64,000 nucleotides of DNA from Caulobacter sp. (GTDB taxonomy: Bacteria; Pseudomonadota; Alphaproteobacteria; Caulobacterales; Caulobacteraceae). The notes beneath the pieces were generated by a model. That model did no database searches. It saw only the letters and a list, made by a program, of their open reading frames with translations, and was not told the DNA's origin. The stretch covers positions 95,922 through 159,921 of the forward strand of contig JAUXMY010000032.1 in the NCBI GenBank assembly GCA_030683005.1. Reading direction: 5' to 3'. The translations under genes and the position numbers were made by a program. Below are positions 8,564 through 17,340 of the stretch, piece after piece; within the stretch, counting starts at the first letter, position 1, and every line of letters begins with the position of its first letter.

Positions 8564-9492
8564 TGGCCGTTCTCGTCGTCGCCGATAACGACAACGCGCA
8601 CCTGCGCGACACCACCCACAAGACCGTCACCGCCGCCCTGGCGCTGTCGAGCGACGTGGACGTCCTGGTCCTGGGCCAGGGCGCCGACGCCGTGGCCGCC
8701 GCCGCCGGCAAGATCGACGGCGTGCGCAAGGTCATTCTGGCCGAGAGCGCGGACCTGGGCCATGGCATCGCCGAAGCCATCTGCGACACCATCGTCGGCC
8801 TGGCCGGCGGCTATGACGCGGTGCTGGTCCCGGCCACCTCGGCGGGCAAGAACTTCGCCCCCCGCGTGGCCGCCAGGCTCGACGCCTCGCCGATCTCGGA
8901 CGTCATCGAAGTGGTGTCGAGCGACACCTTCGTGCGCCCGATCTACGCCGGCAACGCGCTGGAGACCGTCCAGACCGCCGACAAGACCAAGGTCCTGACC
9001 GTCCGCCCGACCGCCTTCAAGGCGGCCGGTGAAGGCGGCTCGGCCGCGGTCGAGAAGGTGGCCGGCGCCTCGGCCAGCAAGACCCGCTTCCAGTCGGAAG
9101 AGATGGTCAAGTCGGACCGTCCGGAACTGACGGCCGCCAAGATCGTCGTCTCCGGCGGTCGCGCCATGGGCTCGGCCGAAGAGTTCCAGAAGGTCATCGA
9201 GCCCCTGGCCGACAAGCTCGGCGCCGCTGTGGGCGCCTCGCGCGCCGCGGTCGACGCCGGCTATGCGCCCAACGACTACCAGGTCGGCCAGACCGGCAAG
9301 GTCGTCGCCCCGGCGCTCTACATCGCCATCGGCATCTCGGGCGCCATCCAGCACCTGGCCGGCATGAAGGACTCCAAGGTGATCGTCGCGATCAACAAGG
9401 ACGCCGACGCGCCGATCTTCCAGGTCGCCGACTACGGCATCGTCGGCGACTACAAGACCGTGGTTCCGGAACTGATGGCCGCGCTGGGCTAA
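8563..9492 (+). CDS. etfA: electron transfer flavoprotein, alpha subunit
   Basis: A 309-residue EtfA. The N-terminal domain begins [20 protein letters not shown]. The C-terminal FAD-binding domain shows the family signature around [42 protein letters not shown] and [23 protein letters not shown]. It is translationally coupled to etfB and followed by a clear intrinsic terminator, so etfBA forms a two-gene operon. Confidence 0.96.
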   Translation: MAVLVVADNDNAHLRDTTHKTVTAALALSSDVDVLVLGQGADAVAAAAGKIDGVRKVILAESADLGHGIAEAICDTIVGLAGGYDAVLVPATSAGKNFAPRVAARLDASPISDVIEVVSSDTFVRPIYAGNALETVQTADKTKVLTVRPTAFKAAGEGGSAAVEKVAGASASKTRFQSEEMVKSDRPELTAAKIVVSGGRAMGSAEEFQKVIEPLADKLGAAVGASRAAVDAGYAPNDYQVGQTGKVVAPALYIAIGISGAIQHLAGMKDSKVIVAINKDADAPIFQVADYGIVGDYKTVVPELMAALG

Positions 9493-9518
9493 GGCCCGGC
9501 CACACGGCTGAAACGACG

Positions 9519-9550
9519 AAGGCCCGGAGCGCATGCTCCGGGCCTTTTCG
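9519..9550 (+). terminator. intrinsic terminator of etfBA
   Basis: AAGGCCCGGAGC, a four-base loop and GCTCCGGGCC form a perfect GC-rich stem followed by TTTT, 27 bases after the etfA stop. Confidence 0.85.
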
Positions 9551-9557
9551 TTGGGCG

Positions 9558-9851
9558 CTATCCGTCGAACAGGTCGTCGGTTAGATCCCGGGCGCCATGC
9601 AGGATACGCTCGATGCGAACGCGTTCCGGCTCGACTGAATAGAAGATCAGGTAGCGACCGTGCACCGTACGGCGAATGCCGGGATCAAGCTGAGGCTGCA
9701 GTTCGTAGCCCAGTGGCGCATCCGCCAGCTCCTCGCAGGTCACCCGGACTTCGGCGATGAAGCGGACTGCGCGTCGCGGACTGTCGCGGGCGATGAAGTC
9801 GGCCATTTCCTCCAGGTCCTCTTCGGAACGCGGAGAGAAGACCACCTTCAT
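9558..9851 (-). CDS. parE: ParE/RelE-superfamily toxin
   Basis: A 97-residue ParE-type toxin. It shows the family pattern FSPRSEEDLEEMADFIARDSP at the start, a central RRTVHGRYLIFYSVEPERVRI and a C-terminal RILHGARDLTDDLF. ParE members usually poison DNA gyrase, while RelE members cleave mRNA; the sequence favours ParE. It is downstream of, and overlaps by ATGA, the ParD-like antitoxin gene, the usual order. The frame is intact, so the module may be active. Confidence 0.85.
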   Translation of the reverse strand: MKVVFSPRSEEDLEEMADFIARDSPRRAVRFIAEVRVTCEELADAPLGYELQPQLDPGIRRTVHGRYLIFYSVEPERVRIERILHGARDLTDDLFDG

Positions 9852-10123
9852 TTCGTCGGATCCACCATGGCGGCGTACTTGGCCGTGAGGCGCGCGAACA
9901 CCTCCTCGGCGGGCCGGCCGGGGCCGCTGTCCATGCCCTCGCGAATGAGCAGCCGGAGTGCATCCTGCTCAAGCAGGGCGACTTTCCGCTTCTGAAACCA
10001 GTCTCGCAACGCGTCACGAATGACTTCGCTCGTCGTCGCGTAGTCTCCGGATTCGACCGCTTCACGCACACCGCCGGCCATGTCGGCGGTCAGAGCGATG
10101 CTGATCTTCTCGACGTTGGACAT
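9848..10123 (-). CDS. parD: ParD-family ribbon-helix-helix antitoxin
   Basis: A 91-residue antitoxin. The N-terminus KISIALTADMAGGVREAVESGDYATTSEVIRDALRDW (about residues 6-42) is a ribbon-helix-helix DNA-binding domain with the ParD-typical DYATTSEVIRDALR helix. The acidic C-terminal half should wrap the toxin. It is the first gene of the parDE operon and is expected to autorepress through the palindrome at 10143-10161. Confidence 0.87.
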   Translation of the reverse strand: MSNVEKISIALTADMAGGVREAVESGDYATTSEVIRDALRDWFQKRKVALLEQDALRLLIREGMDSGPGRPAEEVFARLTAKYAAMVDPTK

Positions 10124-10142
10124 CCGAACCTCCGTCGGGAAC

Positions 10143-10161
10143 GGTAGTAAGAATTCCTACC
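10143..10161. promoter_or_regulatory. candidate ParD operator
   Basis: GGTAGTAAGAATTCCTACC has 5-base inverted arms (GGTAG/CTACC) around an AT-rich GAATTC centre, 20 bases upstream of the parD start. It sits where autoregulatory RHH operators normally lie. Confidence 0.5.
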
Positions 10162-10208
10162 AAACTCAAGTGAGGGGAAGGTGGAGGGGCGGGACGTGGT
10201 CGGCCTTT

Positions 10209-10868
10209 CTACTCCGGATCCCGGAAGACCCCGTCCTGGAACAGCGTCCGGCCGAACCAGGGGTGGTGGAAGTCCATCGTGAAGCGGAACCGCCCGTCGC
10301 CGACGTCGCGGTGGACCACGTGGGCGCGCCCGGGGGTCAGCAGGTCCGGGATGGGGACCCGCAGGGAGCCGAGGCTGGCGAAGTAGCGGCGGCTGCGGAA
10401 GTGCAGGGCGCCGTCCTCGACGCTGACGGTCAGCGCCATGCCGAGGCCCCCGCGCACCACCTCCAGCAGTTCGCCGTCGGCGGTCATCAGCTTGGTCGAG
10501 CTGACCAGCACCGGCGAGCGGCGATCGAAGCGGTAGGTCCGGGCCCAGACGAGCCCGCCAAGCGGGTCGAGGTGGACATCGACCGAGGTCGGCACATCGG
10601 CGCCGGTCCAGGGGGCCAGCGGCGTGCCGATCAGCCGGCAGACCTGGGCGACCAGCCGGCCGACCCAGCTCGCCTCGACCACCATCCGGCCGTCGTAAAC
10701 GGTGTTGAGCCCCAGGGCCGGGTGGGCCGCGAAGCGGTGCTGGACGGCGGCGGGCAGGCGGGCCCAGGCCTCGGGACCGAGCAGGGCGGGGAAGTCGAGG
10801 GGGACGAAGGCCGGTCTCGCCCGGACGGGGACCGCGGCCCCCTGGTATCCCCTCAGCACCCGTTCCAT
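10209..10868 (-). CDS. DUF4166 domain-containing protein
   Basis: A 219-residue protein matching the DUF4166 pattern throughout: LGPEAWARLPAAVQHRF near residue 30, GRLVAQVCRLIGTPLAPW, a GGLVWARTYRFDRRSPV strand, the core GGGLGMALTVSVEDGALHFR (here RGGLGMAL) and the ending RFRFTMDFHHPWFGRTLFQDGVF. No signal peptide or transmembrane segment. Biochemical role is unknown. It lies 14 bases downstream of the GbsR-type regulator on the same strand and is probably co-transcribed with, and controlled by, that regulator. Confidence 0.82.
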   Translation of the reverse strand: MERVLRGYQGAAVPVRARPAFVPLDFPALLGPEAWARLPAAVQHRFAAHPALGLNTVYDGRMVVEASWVGRLVAQVCRLIGTPLAPWTGADVPTSVDVHLDPLGGLVWARTYRFDRRSPVLVSSTKLMTADGELLEVVRGGLGMALTVSVEDGALHFRSRRYFASLGSLRVPIPDLLTPGRAHVVHRDVGDGRFRFTMDFHHPWFGRTLFQDGVFRDPE

Positions 10869-10882
10869 CGTCCCGATCTCCT

Positions 10883-11407
10883 CTAGCGCCCTATCAACCC
10901 GGCGACCTTCGCGCCCAGGCCCATCAGCTTGACCAGCGTCGGGCGCGGGATCTGGCGGACCTGGCCGTACCAGCGGTCCAGCCGGGTCATGAACCCTTGC
11001 ATGTCCCTGAGCCTGGCCTTGACCCCAGAAGGGGTGGCCGCGTCGGCCTCGGCCTCCGCCACGCAGGCGGCCAGCATCTCCAGCGTCGGATCGATCTCGC
11101 GCTTCTTCCGACCTTCCACGATCAGGGTCAGCATGTCCCAGGGATCGGTCCTGCCCTCGAAGTGGTCGCGCCGGTCGCCGGGCAGGTGGATGAGCTTGAT
11201 CAGCCCCCAGCCCTGCAGCTCCTTGAGGCTATTGGAGACGTTCGACCGCGCGATGCTGAGCGTCTGGGCGATCTCCTCGGCATGCATCGGTCGTCCGGCG
11301 AGGAACAGCAGCGCCTGGATCTGGGCCACCGACCGGTTGGTCCCCCACCGCGTCCCCATCTCCCCCCAGTGGAGGATGTAGCGCTGCATGGCGGGGGTGA
11401 TGTCCAC
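10883..11407 (-). CDS. GbsR/MarR-family transcriptional regulator
   Basis: A 174-residue regulator. The winged HTH resembles the GbsR branch of MarR-like proteins: GEMGTRWGTNRSVAQIQALLF, RPMHAEEIAQTLSIARSNVS and LKELQGWGLIKLIHLPGDRRDHFEGRTD. I use the GTG at 11407. The frame extends to 11476, but that extension translates an inverted repeat (11421-11438) that is much more likely an operator, and gives Cys-rich residues not seen in the family. Known members include glycine-betaine/choline regulators; the effector here is unknown. Confidence 0.8.
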   Translation of the reverse strand: MDITPAMQRYILHWGEMGTRWGTNRSVAQIQALLFLAGRPMHAEEIAQTLSIARSNVSNSLKELQGWGLIKLIHLPGDRRDHFEGRTDPWDMLTLIVEGRKKREIDPTLEMLAACVAEAEADAATPSGVKARLRDMQGFMTRLDRWYGQVRQIPRPTLVKLMGLGAKVAGLIGR

Positions 11408-11420
11408 GGTGGTTCTCGTA

Positions 11421-11438
11421 TTTCTGTCGTGACAGAAA
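11421..11438. promoter_or_regulatory. operator palindrome upstream of GbsR-like gene
   Basis: TTTCTGTCGTGACAGAAA is a perfect 8-2-8 inverted repeat placed 14 bases before the GTG start of the GbsR-like regulator. Position and perfection suggest autoregulation. Confidence 0.65.
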
Positions 11439-11468
11439 TAGCAGAAATCGGTCGGCGCGCAACGAGAA

Positions 11469-11497
11469 AGGGACAAACACCTGCGGTGTCTGTCCCT
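11469..11497 (-). terminator. hairpin, probable terminator of the MDR gene
   Basis: A 13-base stem with a three-base loop and a single mismatch (AGGGACA.. to ..TGTCCCT). Read on the minus strand it is followed by TTTCTCGTT. It lies between the MDR oxidoreductase stop (11555) and the GbsR-like gene. Being a long near-perfect palindrome, it could alternatively be a second operator. Confidence 0.5.
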
Positions 11498-11554
11498 GAT
11501 CCTGCGAAGTGTCGGGGACTGCTACCGTCTGGCGACGGAAGCCGTCCCGGGTTC

Positions 11555-12688
11555 TTACGGTCGGATCAGATACTTCTCGCCGGTGGCCTTGCGGTTGTAG
11601 GTGGCGATCACCTCGGGATCGAGCGCCTCGGCCAGCGAGATCTCGGCCGTGTAGTGGCTGGCGAAGGTGGTCTTCAGCTCGGCGACGACCCGGTCGCGCA
11701 GCTTCTGGGTCTCGACCGGCCCGATCTTCATCAGGAACGGCGTCAGCAGCCAGCCGCCCAGGCCCCACATCATGCCGAAGGCGCGGTTGAGCTCGGTCGG
11801 GCCGGTGTCCAGGCCGCCGTAGACATAGACCTGCTTCATCTGGTTGGAGCCGTAGCGGCTGTAGACCTTGGCCGTCTTGTTGGCCGCCACTTCCATGCAG
11901 TTGAGGATCTGTCCGGCCAGCTTGCCGCCGCCGATGGCGTCGAAGGCCAGATAGGCGCCGGTCTCGACGATGGCCTGGGTCAGGTCCTCGAGGAACGAGG
12001 GCTTGCTGGAGTCGACGATGTGCGTCGCGCCCAGCCCGCGCAGGATGGCCGCCTGCTCGTCATTGCGCACGATGTTGACCAGCGGGATGCCGTCGGCGAG
12101 GCAGATCTTGACCAGCATCTGGCCCAGGTTCGAGGCCGCCGCCGTGTGGATCAGGCCGGTGAAGCCCTCGCGCTTCATGGTCTCGGGGAAGCTGAGCGCC
12201 GTCAGCGGATTGACGAAGCAGGACGCCCCGTCCTTCGGGTCCGTGCCTTCCGGCAGCAGCATGACCGAGGCGAGCGGCAGGGTGCGGAACTGGCCGTACA
12301 TCGCGCCGCCCAGACAGGCGACGGTCTTGCCCAGCAGCGCCTGCGCTTCCGGCGAAGCGCCCGCCGCCACGACCACGCCGGCGCCCTCGTTGCCGACCGG
12401 CATGCTCTCGTCGGCCCGGGCGGCCATCATCCGCATCAGGTGCTTGGGGATGTCGGCGGTGAAGGTCGGGCCGTTGGCGTTGGCGCCGGCGCGTCCGGTG
12501 CTCAGGTCGGCCGGGCCGATCAGCAGCCCCAGGTCCGAGGGATTGATCGGCGAGGCCTGCACCTGGACCACCACCTCGCCCGCCGCCGGCGCCGGGGTCT
12601 CCACCCGCTCCAGCGACAGCTGAAGCTCGCCCGCCGAGGTCACCAGCGACCGAAGTTGCAGCCCCGACTCCCAGGATGTCGTCGCCAT
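11555..12688 (-). CDS. MDR-superfamily zinc-type/quinone-type oxidoreductase
   Basis: A 377-residue medium-chain dehydrogenase/reductase. The GroES-like N-terminal domain contains QVQASPINPSDLGLLIG and the GNEGAGVVVAAG motif. The Rossmann part has AASNLGQMLVKICLADGI and GLGATHIVDS. The structural-zinc Cys cluster and the catalytic-zinc Cys/His of alcohol dehydrogenases are absent, so it belongs with NAD(P)H-dependent quinone oxidoreductase/enoyl reductase-like MDRs. Substrate unknown. The unusual insertion after residue 60 (TGRAGANANGPTFTADIPKH) may form a lid. Monocistronic, with a likely hairpin terminator downstream. Confidence 0.82.
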   Translation of the reverse strand: MATTSWESGLQLRSLVTSAGELQLSLERVETPAPAAGEVVVQVQASPINPSDLGLLIGPADLSTGRAGANANGPTFTADIPKHLMRMMAARADESMPVGNEGAGVVVAAGASPEAQALLGKTVACLGGAMYGQFRTLPLASVMLLPEGTDPKDGASCFVNPLTALSFPETMKREGFTGLIHTAAASNLGQMLVKICLADGIPLVNIVRNDEQAAILRGLGATHIVDSSKPSFLEDLTQAIVETGAYLAFDAIGGGKLAGQILNCMEVAANKTAKVYSRYGSNQMKQVYVYGGLDTGPTELNRAFGMMWGLGGWLLTPFLMKIGPVETQKLRDRVVAELKTTFASHYTAEISLAEALDPEVIATYNRKATGEKYLIRP

Positions 12689-12735
12689 GATGTGTCACTC
12701 CCGTTCCCGGTTGATCCGGATTGGCGCGCAATTGA

Positions 12736-12783
12736 GCCCATCGGCGCCGAGGGGGGAAGGGGCGTTGTCGAAAAGGACGGTCT
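12736..12783. repeat. dispersed short repeat, copy 1
   Basis: A stretch of about 47 bases beginning GCCCATCGGCGCCGAGG and ending GTCGAAAAGGACGGTC matches 19129-19174 with only a few differences in the same orientation. It lies in the gap between the MDR gene and the orphan secreted protein gene. It is not palindromic and its nature is unknown. Confidence 0.6.
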
Positions 12784-12835
12784 GGCGGCGCGAGGGGCTA
12801 TGCTTTTTTATCGACGACGGCCTGCGCCAACCTGT

Positions 12836-14698
12836 TCAGCACCCGGGAACGCTCACCCAGACCAGGCCGCTCGGGCCAGCCCGGTAGCGCTGCGCCGAGG
12901 CGGCGCGCGCCCGGGCCTCCTGGCATTGCATGTACTGCTTCATGTTCGCGGCCAGGATCTGCTGGATGCTCATGGGCGGCGGCGGCGGCGGCGTGGGGTA
13001 GCGGCGGCGCCCCTCGATGCATTCCTTCGAGGTTTCGCCCAGGACCGGGCAGATGATCTCCTGGACGTGTCCCCATTTGTAATCGCCGGCCGCCCACCGG
13101 CGAGCCTCGTCCACCGCGGCCGCCCTGCGGACCGCGGCGCGTTCGGCGGCGATCTCCGCCTCGTATCGCCCGGCGTTGAGGCCGTGGTCGATGGCGACCT
13201 TTCTCACGGCCGCCGCGACCACGGCCACCTCGGCGTAGTGGCGCGTCCGCTCGGCGAGGATGGCCTCGGGCGACCAGCCGACGCACATGTGTGGGCCGCC
13301 TATATACCTCGCCATGGAGCTTCGGCCCTCCAGACGCCAGGCGCCGCCGCCGCAGGCGGCCCTCGTCGGCCCGGTCGCCTGCCGCCACAGCCTCGCCTGG
13401 GCCTCGCGGTCAATGCCCGGCGCGTCGCGGTCTATGGCGATCCACTCCTTGCCGCCGGCGATGCGCGCCAGGATCTGGGGCTGGTCGGCCCAGATCGGTG
13501 CGCCAGTCTGCTCGAGCCGGTTGTCCGGTCGCAGGGGCGGGGCGATGTGGAGCTCGTCGAACAGGGGCAGGCTCGACCGTTGGGCCAGCACCTCGGCCGC
13601 CGACCCGGTTCCGAACCGGTAGCGCAGGCCGTCATCGGCGGCCAACTCGACGATCATCCAGCCGCCGTACAGATCCTCGTAGCTGTAGCGCGTGACCTTC
13701 ACGGGCAGCACGCCCATGACCCTGTCGCCCAGGACCAGCGGGTCGCCGTGGTCGTCCAGCGGTTGGTAGAGCCATCGCCGGGCCGGATCGAGCGGATTGG
13801 GGAAGTCGACGGTGCGGCGGGCCGCCTCCCGTCCCGCCGCCTTGATCGCGGGGCGGGATCCCCCGATCTCGTAGCTGTACCCGCCGTAGCGTCTGAAGAC
13901 CTCCACCGGGCCGGTGACGGACAGGAAGTTCCCCTGGAAGTCGGTGAAGACCTGGCGGATCGGTTCGCCGGGATTCTGCACGTCGATCACCATTCGGCGC
14001 GACAGCCTTTTGGCCGCCGGCCCCTCGGTGCAGACCGTGTTCTCCAGCAGCCAGCGCCGCTCCCCGTGGGCGTTCAGGAAGGCGATGTCGCAAAGCTTGC
14101 CGCCTTTGACGGCGGGACTGGGCCGTTCGGCCGTGACGCTTATGACCGCGGGCAGGGCGCGGCGGGTGGACGGATAGGTCCCACTGAAGACCTTCGTCTC
14201 CTCGTAGCTCTCGAAAACCATCGGCATCCGCAGGTCAGGACCCCAGGGGCGGACGACCTTGCCGCGCCGGATGTCGATGAGGCCGACGTCGGAAATTGCG
14301 TGAGTCGCCGAGATGACCACGAGCTGGCGGTGCTCGGGCTGCAGCACGACCTTGTTGTCGGCGTTCGCCAGTCCGAAGAGCTGAGGTCCGGAAGCATCCC
14401 GGCGATGGGTCTTGCTGTTCCACCCCCCGACCAGAAGTCGGTACTGGACCGGCTCGCCCATGGTCGCGTTGGGGTCGTCCCCCAACGGGCGCGCGGTCCA
14501 CAGCCAGGTCTTCCGCACGCAGCCGACGCCGCCCCGGACCCGGGGTGTGTCATAGCAGCAGCCGTTGCCGGAGCAGGTGTTGTAGGTCGCCGGCAGTTCC
14601 TTGCGCAGCTCAAGTGAAGCGCGCGCCGGCCCGGCGGGCGCGGAGGCCGTCAGGGCCAGGCCGACGACCATGAAAAAGGACAGGACGGCGTTTCTCAT
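12836..14698 (-). CDS. orphan secreted protein, function unknown
   Basis: A 620-residue protein with a clear signal peptide (MRNAVLSFFMVVGLALTASA, cleavage after about ARA at residue 27). The mature N-terminus is Cys-rich (NTCSGNGCCYDTPRVRGGVG). The middle is rich in beta-type sequence, and the region from about residue 490 is helical and Ala/Arg-rich, with a poly-Pro run near 575 and Cys residues to the very end (VPGC). No lipobox, catalytic motif or membrane anchor seen. I do not recognise the family. The multiple Cys pairs suggest periplasmic disulfides. It is divergent from the phospholipase D-like gene (200 bases between starts) and otherwise alone. Confidence 0.7.
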   Translation of the reverse strand: MRNAVLSFFMVVGLALTASAPAGPARASLELRKELPATYNTCSGNGCCYDTPRVRGGVGCVRKTWLWTARPLGDDPNATMGEPVQYRLLVGGWNSKTHRRDASGPQLFGLANADNKVVLQPEHRQLVVISATHAISDVGLIDIRRGKVVRPWGPDLRMPMVFESYEETKVFSGTYPSTRRALPAVISVTAERPSPAVKGGKLCDIAFLNAHGERRWLLENTVCTEGPAAKRLSRRMVIDVQNPGEPIRQVFTDFQGNFLSVTGPVEVFRRYGGYSYEIGGSRPAIKAAGREAARRTVDFPNPLDPARRWLYQPLDDHGDPLVLGDRVMGVLPVKVTRYSYEDLYGGWMIVELAADDGLRYRFGTGSAAEVLAQRSSLPLFDELHIAPPLRPDNRLEQTGAPIWADQPQILARIAGGKEWIAIDRDAPGIDREAQARLWRQATGPTRAACGGGAWRLEGRSSMARYIGGPHMCVGWSPEAILAERTRHYAEVAVVAAAVRKVAIDHGLNAGRYEAEIAAERAAVRRAAAVDEARRWAAGDYKWGHVQEIICPVLGETSKECIEGRRRYPTPPPPPPMSIQQILAANMKQYMQCQEARARAASAQRYRAGPSGLVWVSVPGC

Positions 14699-14898
14699 CG
14701 TACGTTACCCCGCTTCACGACCCGCTCTCCCCACGTTAGGGCAGGTTGCGGTCAGAGACCAAGGTTCGCGTTTCCGAGCGCCCGGTCGAATCCGGAACGA
14801 TGGGGCGCCTGACCAGAAAGCAGCCATGGCTCCTGGAATGCGCGCTGGACTTGCGGCTGCTGTATGACAAGCAGGTACTTACCCGCACCGCCGTCCCC

Positions 14899-16359
14899 AT
14901 GACCGAAGCAGACGCCATCCCCTTCCCCCCTGCCTCCATCCTTGCGCCGGGCCTGACCTGCTGGCGAACAGAGCCGGCCGGGCGGGCGGGGCTGATCATC
15001 GACAATGAAGCCTGCTTCACCGCCGCCCATGAGGCCTTCCTGGCGGCGAAGCAGTCGATCTGGATCCTGGGCTGGGCGTTCGATCCCAGGACGCGGCTGG
15101 CGCCGGACGGCTTCGAGGGACCCGATGATCCCGATGAGGTGGGACAGATCCTCATCGCCCTGACCCGCGCGCGTCCGGAACTGGATGTCCGGGTCCTGGT
15201 CTGGCGCTCCACCCTGGGCATCAACGGTCTGCAGGACCCGCGCGGCCACCGGGCCGGACGGACTTTCGCCGGAACCGGCGTGCGCTTCCGGGAGGCCGAC
15301 GACGCCCCCTTCGGGGCCTGCCATCACCAGAAGCTGGTCATCGTCGACGGCCGGATCGCCTTCTGCGGCGGGGGCGACATGGTCGCCAACCGCTGGGATA
15401 CATCCGGGCATCATCACGATGACGGGCGACGTATCCTGCCGGAGCGCAGGCCTCACGCGCCACGCCACGAGGTGACGATGCTGGTCGATGGCGCCGCCGC
15501 CGCTGCTTTGGGCGAACTGTTCGTCGAGCGCTGGCGCAACGCCGGCGGCGAGCCCATCGCGCCGGGAGCAACGGCGCCGGGCGATCCCTGGCCCCCGTCC
15601 GTGCCCGTCGCCATGTCAGGGGTAGAGGTGGCTATCGCCCGCACCCAGCCGGCCTGGAAGGGCCGTCCGCTGGTCGAGGAAGTTCGCCGCCTGACGCTCG
15701 CCTGCATCGCCGATGCGCGCCGGACCATCTATCTTGAGAACCAGTACTTCGCCTGCGCGCCCGTGGCCGACGCTCTCGCGGCGCGCCTGGGCGAGCCGGA
15801 CGGGCCCGAGGTCCTGCTCATCCTCACCGGTCATTCGCCGAGCTGGTTTGACCGGCTGACCATGGACCACGCCCGCAATCCCCTTATCCGGCGGATTCGC
15901 GCCGCGGACCGGTACGGCCGGTTCCGGGCCCTGTCGCCGACGACCTCCGGCGGGACACCGATTATCGTGCATTCGAAGGTCGGCGTGTTCGACGACCGCA
16001 TCGTGCGCATCGGATCGGCGAACCTGAACAACCGGTCCGAAGGCTTCGATACCGAGTGTGACCTTGCCATCGCGGCGCCCGACGCGGCGGCCCGGAAGGC
16101 CATCACCAGGTTCCGGGACGATCTGATCAGCCACTACCTCGGCATGAGCGCCGACGCCTTCGCCGAGGCACGATCCCGGGCCGGTGGCCTGATCGACGCG
16201 ATTGACCGGCTCAACGCTGATGGACGTCTCACGCCGGTTGGCGCGGACAGGGCGACCTGGTGGGAGACCTTCGTCTCCGACCATGAGCTTGGCGATCCCC
16301 GCGACGCCCGCCAGAGCTGGCGACTTCGGAAGCGCCGACGGCCGTCCGGTCGTCAGTGA
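14899..16359 (+). CDS. phospholipase D-like (HKD) protein
   Basis: A 486-residue protein with two HKD motifs, H-x-K-x4-D: HQKLVIVD starting at about residue 143 and HSKVGVFD at about 358, the second followed by [11 protein letters not shown]. Both are complete, so a duplicated PLD active site is expected, hydrolysing or exchanging phosphodiester bonds of phospholipids (PLD or cardiolipin synthase-like). No signal peptide or transmembrane helix. ATG 14899 was chosen because the frame upstream to 14746 is compositionally different. The 3' end overlaps the convergent universal stress gene by seven bases. Specific substrate not determinable. Confidence 0.85.
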   Translation: MTEADAIPFPPASILAPGLTCWRTEPAGRAGLIIDNEACFTAAHEAFLAAKQSIWILGWAFDPRTRLAPDGFEGPDDPDEVGQILIALTRARPELDVRVLVWRSTLGINGLQDPRGHRAGRTFAGTGVRFREADDAPFGACHHQKLVIVDGRIAFCGGGDMVANRWDTSGHHHDDGRRILPERRPHAPRHEVTMLVDGAAAAALGELFVERWRNAGGEPIAPGATAPGDPWPPSVPVAMSGVEVAIARTQPAWKGRPLVEEVRRLTLACIADARRTIYLENQYFACAPVADALAARLGEPDGPEVLLILTGHSPSWFDRLTMDHARNPLIRRIRAADRYGRFRALSPTTSGGTPIIVHSKVGVFDDRIVRIGSANLNNRSEGFDTECDLAIAAPDAAARKAITRFRDDLISHYLGMSADAFAEARSRAGGLIDAIDRLNADGRLTPVGADRATWWETFVSDHELGDPRDARQSWRLRKRRRPSGRQ

Positions 16360-17195
16360 GACATGAGCAGCGGCGTCTTCGGATCGTCGATCATGTGCCG
16401 GGTCGCCCCGCCGAGCACGAATTCGCGGATGCGCGAGCGACCGTAGGCGCCCATCACCAGAAGGTCGGCGCCGTTGGCCGCGTTGTAGGCGTCCAGCACT
16501 GTTCCGATGGGGCGGTTATCCGCGTTCACCTCGTCGGCGACCGCGGCGACGCCGTGCGTTTGGAGGTGCCGAACCGCGTCGGCGCCCATGCCCCGGCGCG
16601 CCTCGGGCTTCTCGCCCAGCACGGTGAGCACCCGGACCTGTCCGGCCGCCTTCAGCAACGGCAGGGCGTCGGCCATGGCCCGGGCCGAGGTGCGGCTGCC
16701 GTCCCACGCCAGCACGACGGTCTTCAGCCCGTCAGTCGCCAGGCCGGTCTCTCCGGGCCGGAAGAGCAGCACCGGGCGGCCCGACCCGAAGATGACCGCT
16801 TCGGCGATCGCGCGCTGGCCTTCGAAGCCGCTGCCGACCGGCACGATGCAGAGGTCCCGCGTACGGGCGTGAACGGCCACGACATCCTCGATGGCGAACA
16901 GCTCGGCCTTCTTCAGTAGAGTGTCGCCCAGGACCCCGCCCGCGCTCGCCGCAGCGGCGAAGTCGGACAGGACCTGCTCACAGGCCTGACGGCTCCTGGC
17001 TTCTTCCTCGACGGCCAGCCGGTTCAGGCCGATCAGATAGTTGGCCAGGGCATTGTCCGGAACGCGAATGTCGGCGTGGACGGCAAGAGCGGTCAGCTTG
17101 CCGCCGACGACGGCGGCGAAGCGGACCGCCTGCTCGATTGCGGTCGGGGGCGTCGGCTCCGGATAGCCGCTGATCTGGAAAAGAATGTCCTGCAT
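16353..17195 (-). CDS. tandem universal stress protein
   Basis: A 280-residue protein made of two UspA folds. The first half (1-145) is degenerate. The second half (about 150-280) begins [16 protein letters not shown] and ends [24 protein letters not shown], matching the ATP-binding G-x2-G-x9-G-(S/T) pattern. Such proteins act in the cytoplasm in stress and starvation responses. It is convergent with the PLD gene and downstream of the Na/Pi cotransporter gene (145-base gap), possibly part of the same transcript. Confidence 0.88.
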   Translation of the reverse strand: MQDILFQISGYPEPTPPTAIEQAVRFAAVVGGKLTALAVHADIRVPDNALANYLIGLNRLAVEEEARSRQACEQVLSDFAAAASAGGVLGDTLLKKAELFAIEDVVAVHARTRDLCIVPVGSGFEGQRAIAEAVIFGSGRPVLLFRPGETGLATDGLKTVVLAWDGSRTSARAMADALPLLKAAGQVRVLTVLGEKPEARRGMGADAVRHLQTHGVAAVADEVNADNRPIGTVLDAYNAANGADLLVMGAYGRSRIREFVLGGATRHMIDDPKTPLLMSH

Positions 17196-17340
17196 GGCGA
17201 TGTCCGATCCTGCTGCCTGCCTCCATCAAGGCGGGCTCACGCCTGAACGCATTGATCGATCTCAAAATGCATACGATTGGGACCTGGTCCCTTCGCAGGT
17301 CGCGCGGACCTTCCTGGCCCCGGCCTTCGCCAAAACGGGA

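Noticed and set aside
11421..11476. Upstream extension of the GbsR-like protein
   Set aside because: The extra 23 residues translate a perfect palindrome and are Cys-rich, unlike the family; GTG 11407 is preferred.
10997..14617. 1206-codon plus-strand ORF
   Set aside because: It runs antisense to the GbsR, MDR and orphan-protein genes and reads like reversed GC-rich codons (runs of GHR, RQG). No domain motif; the opposing genes have clear families.
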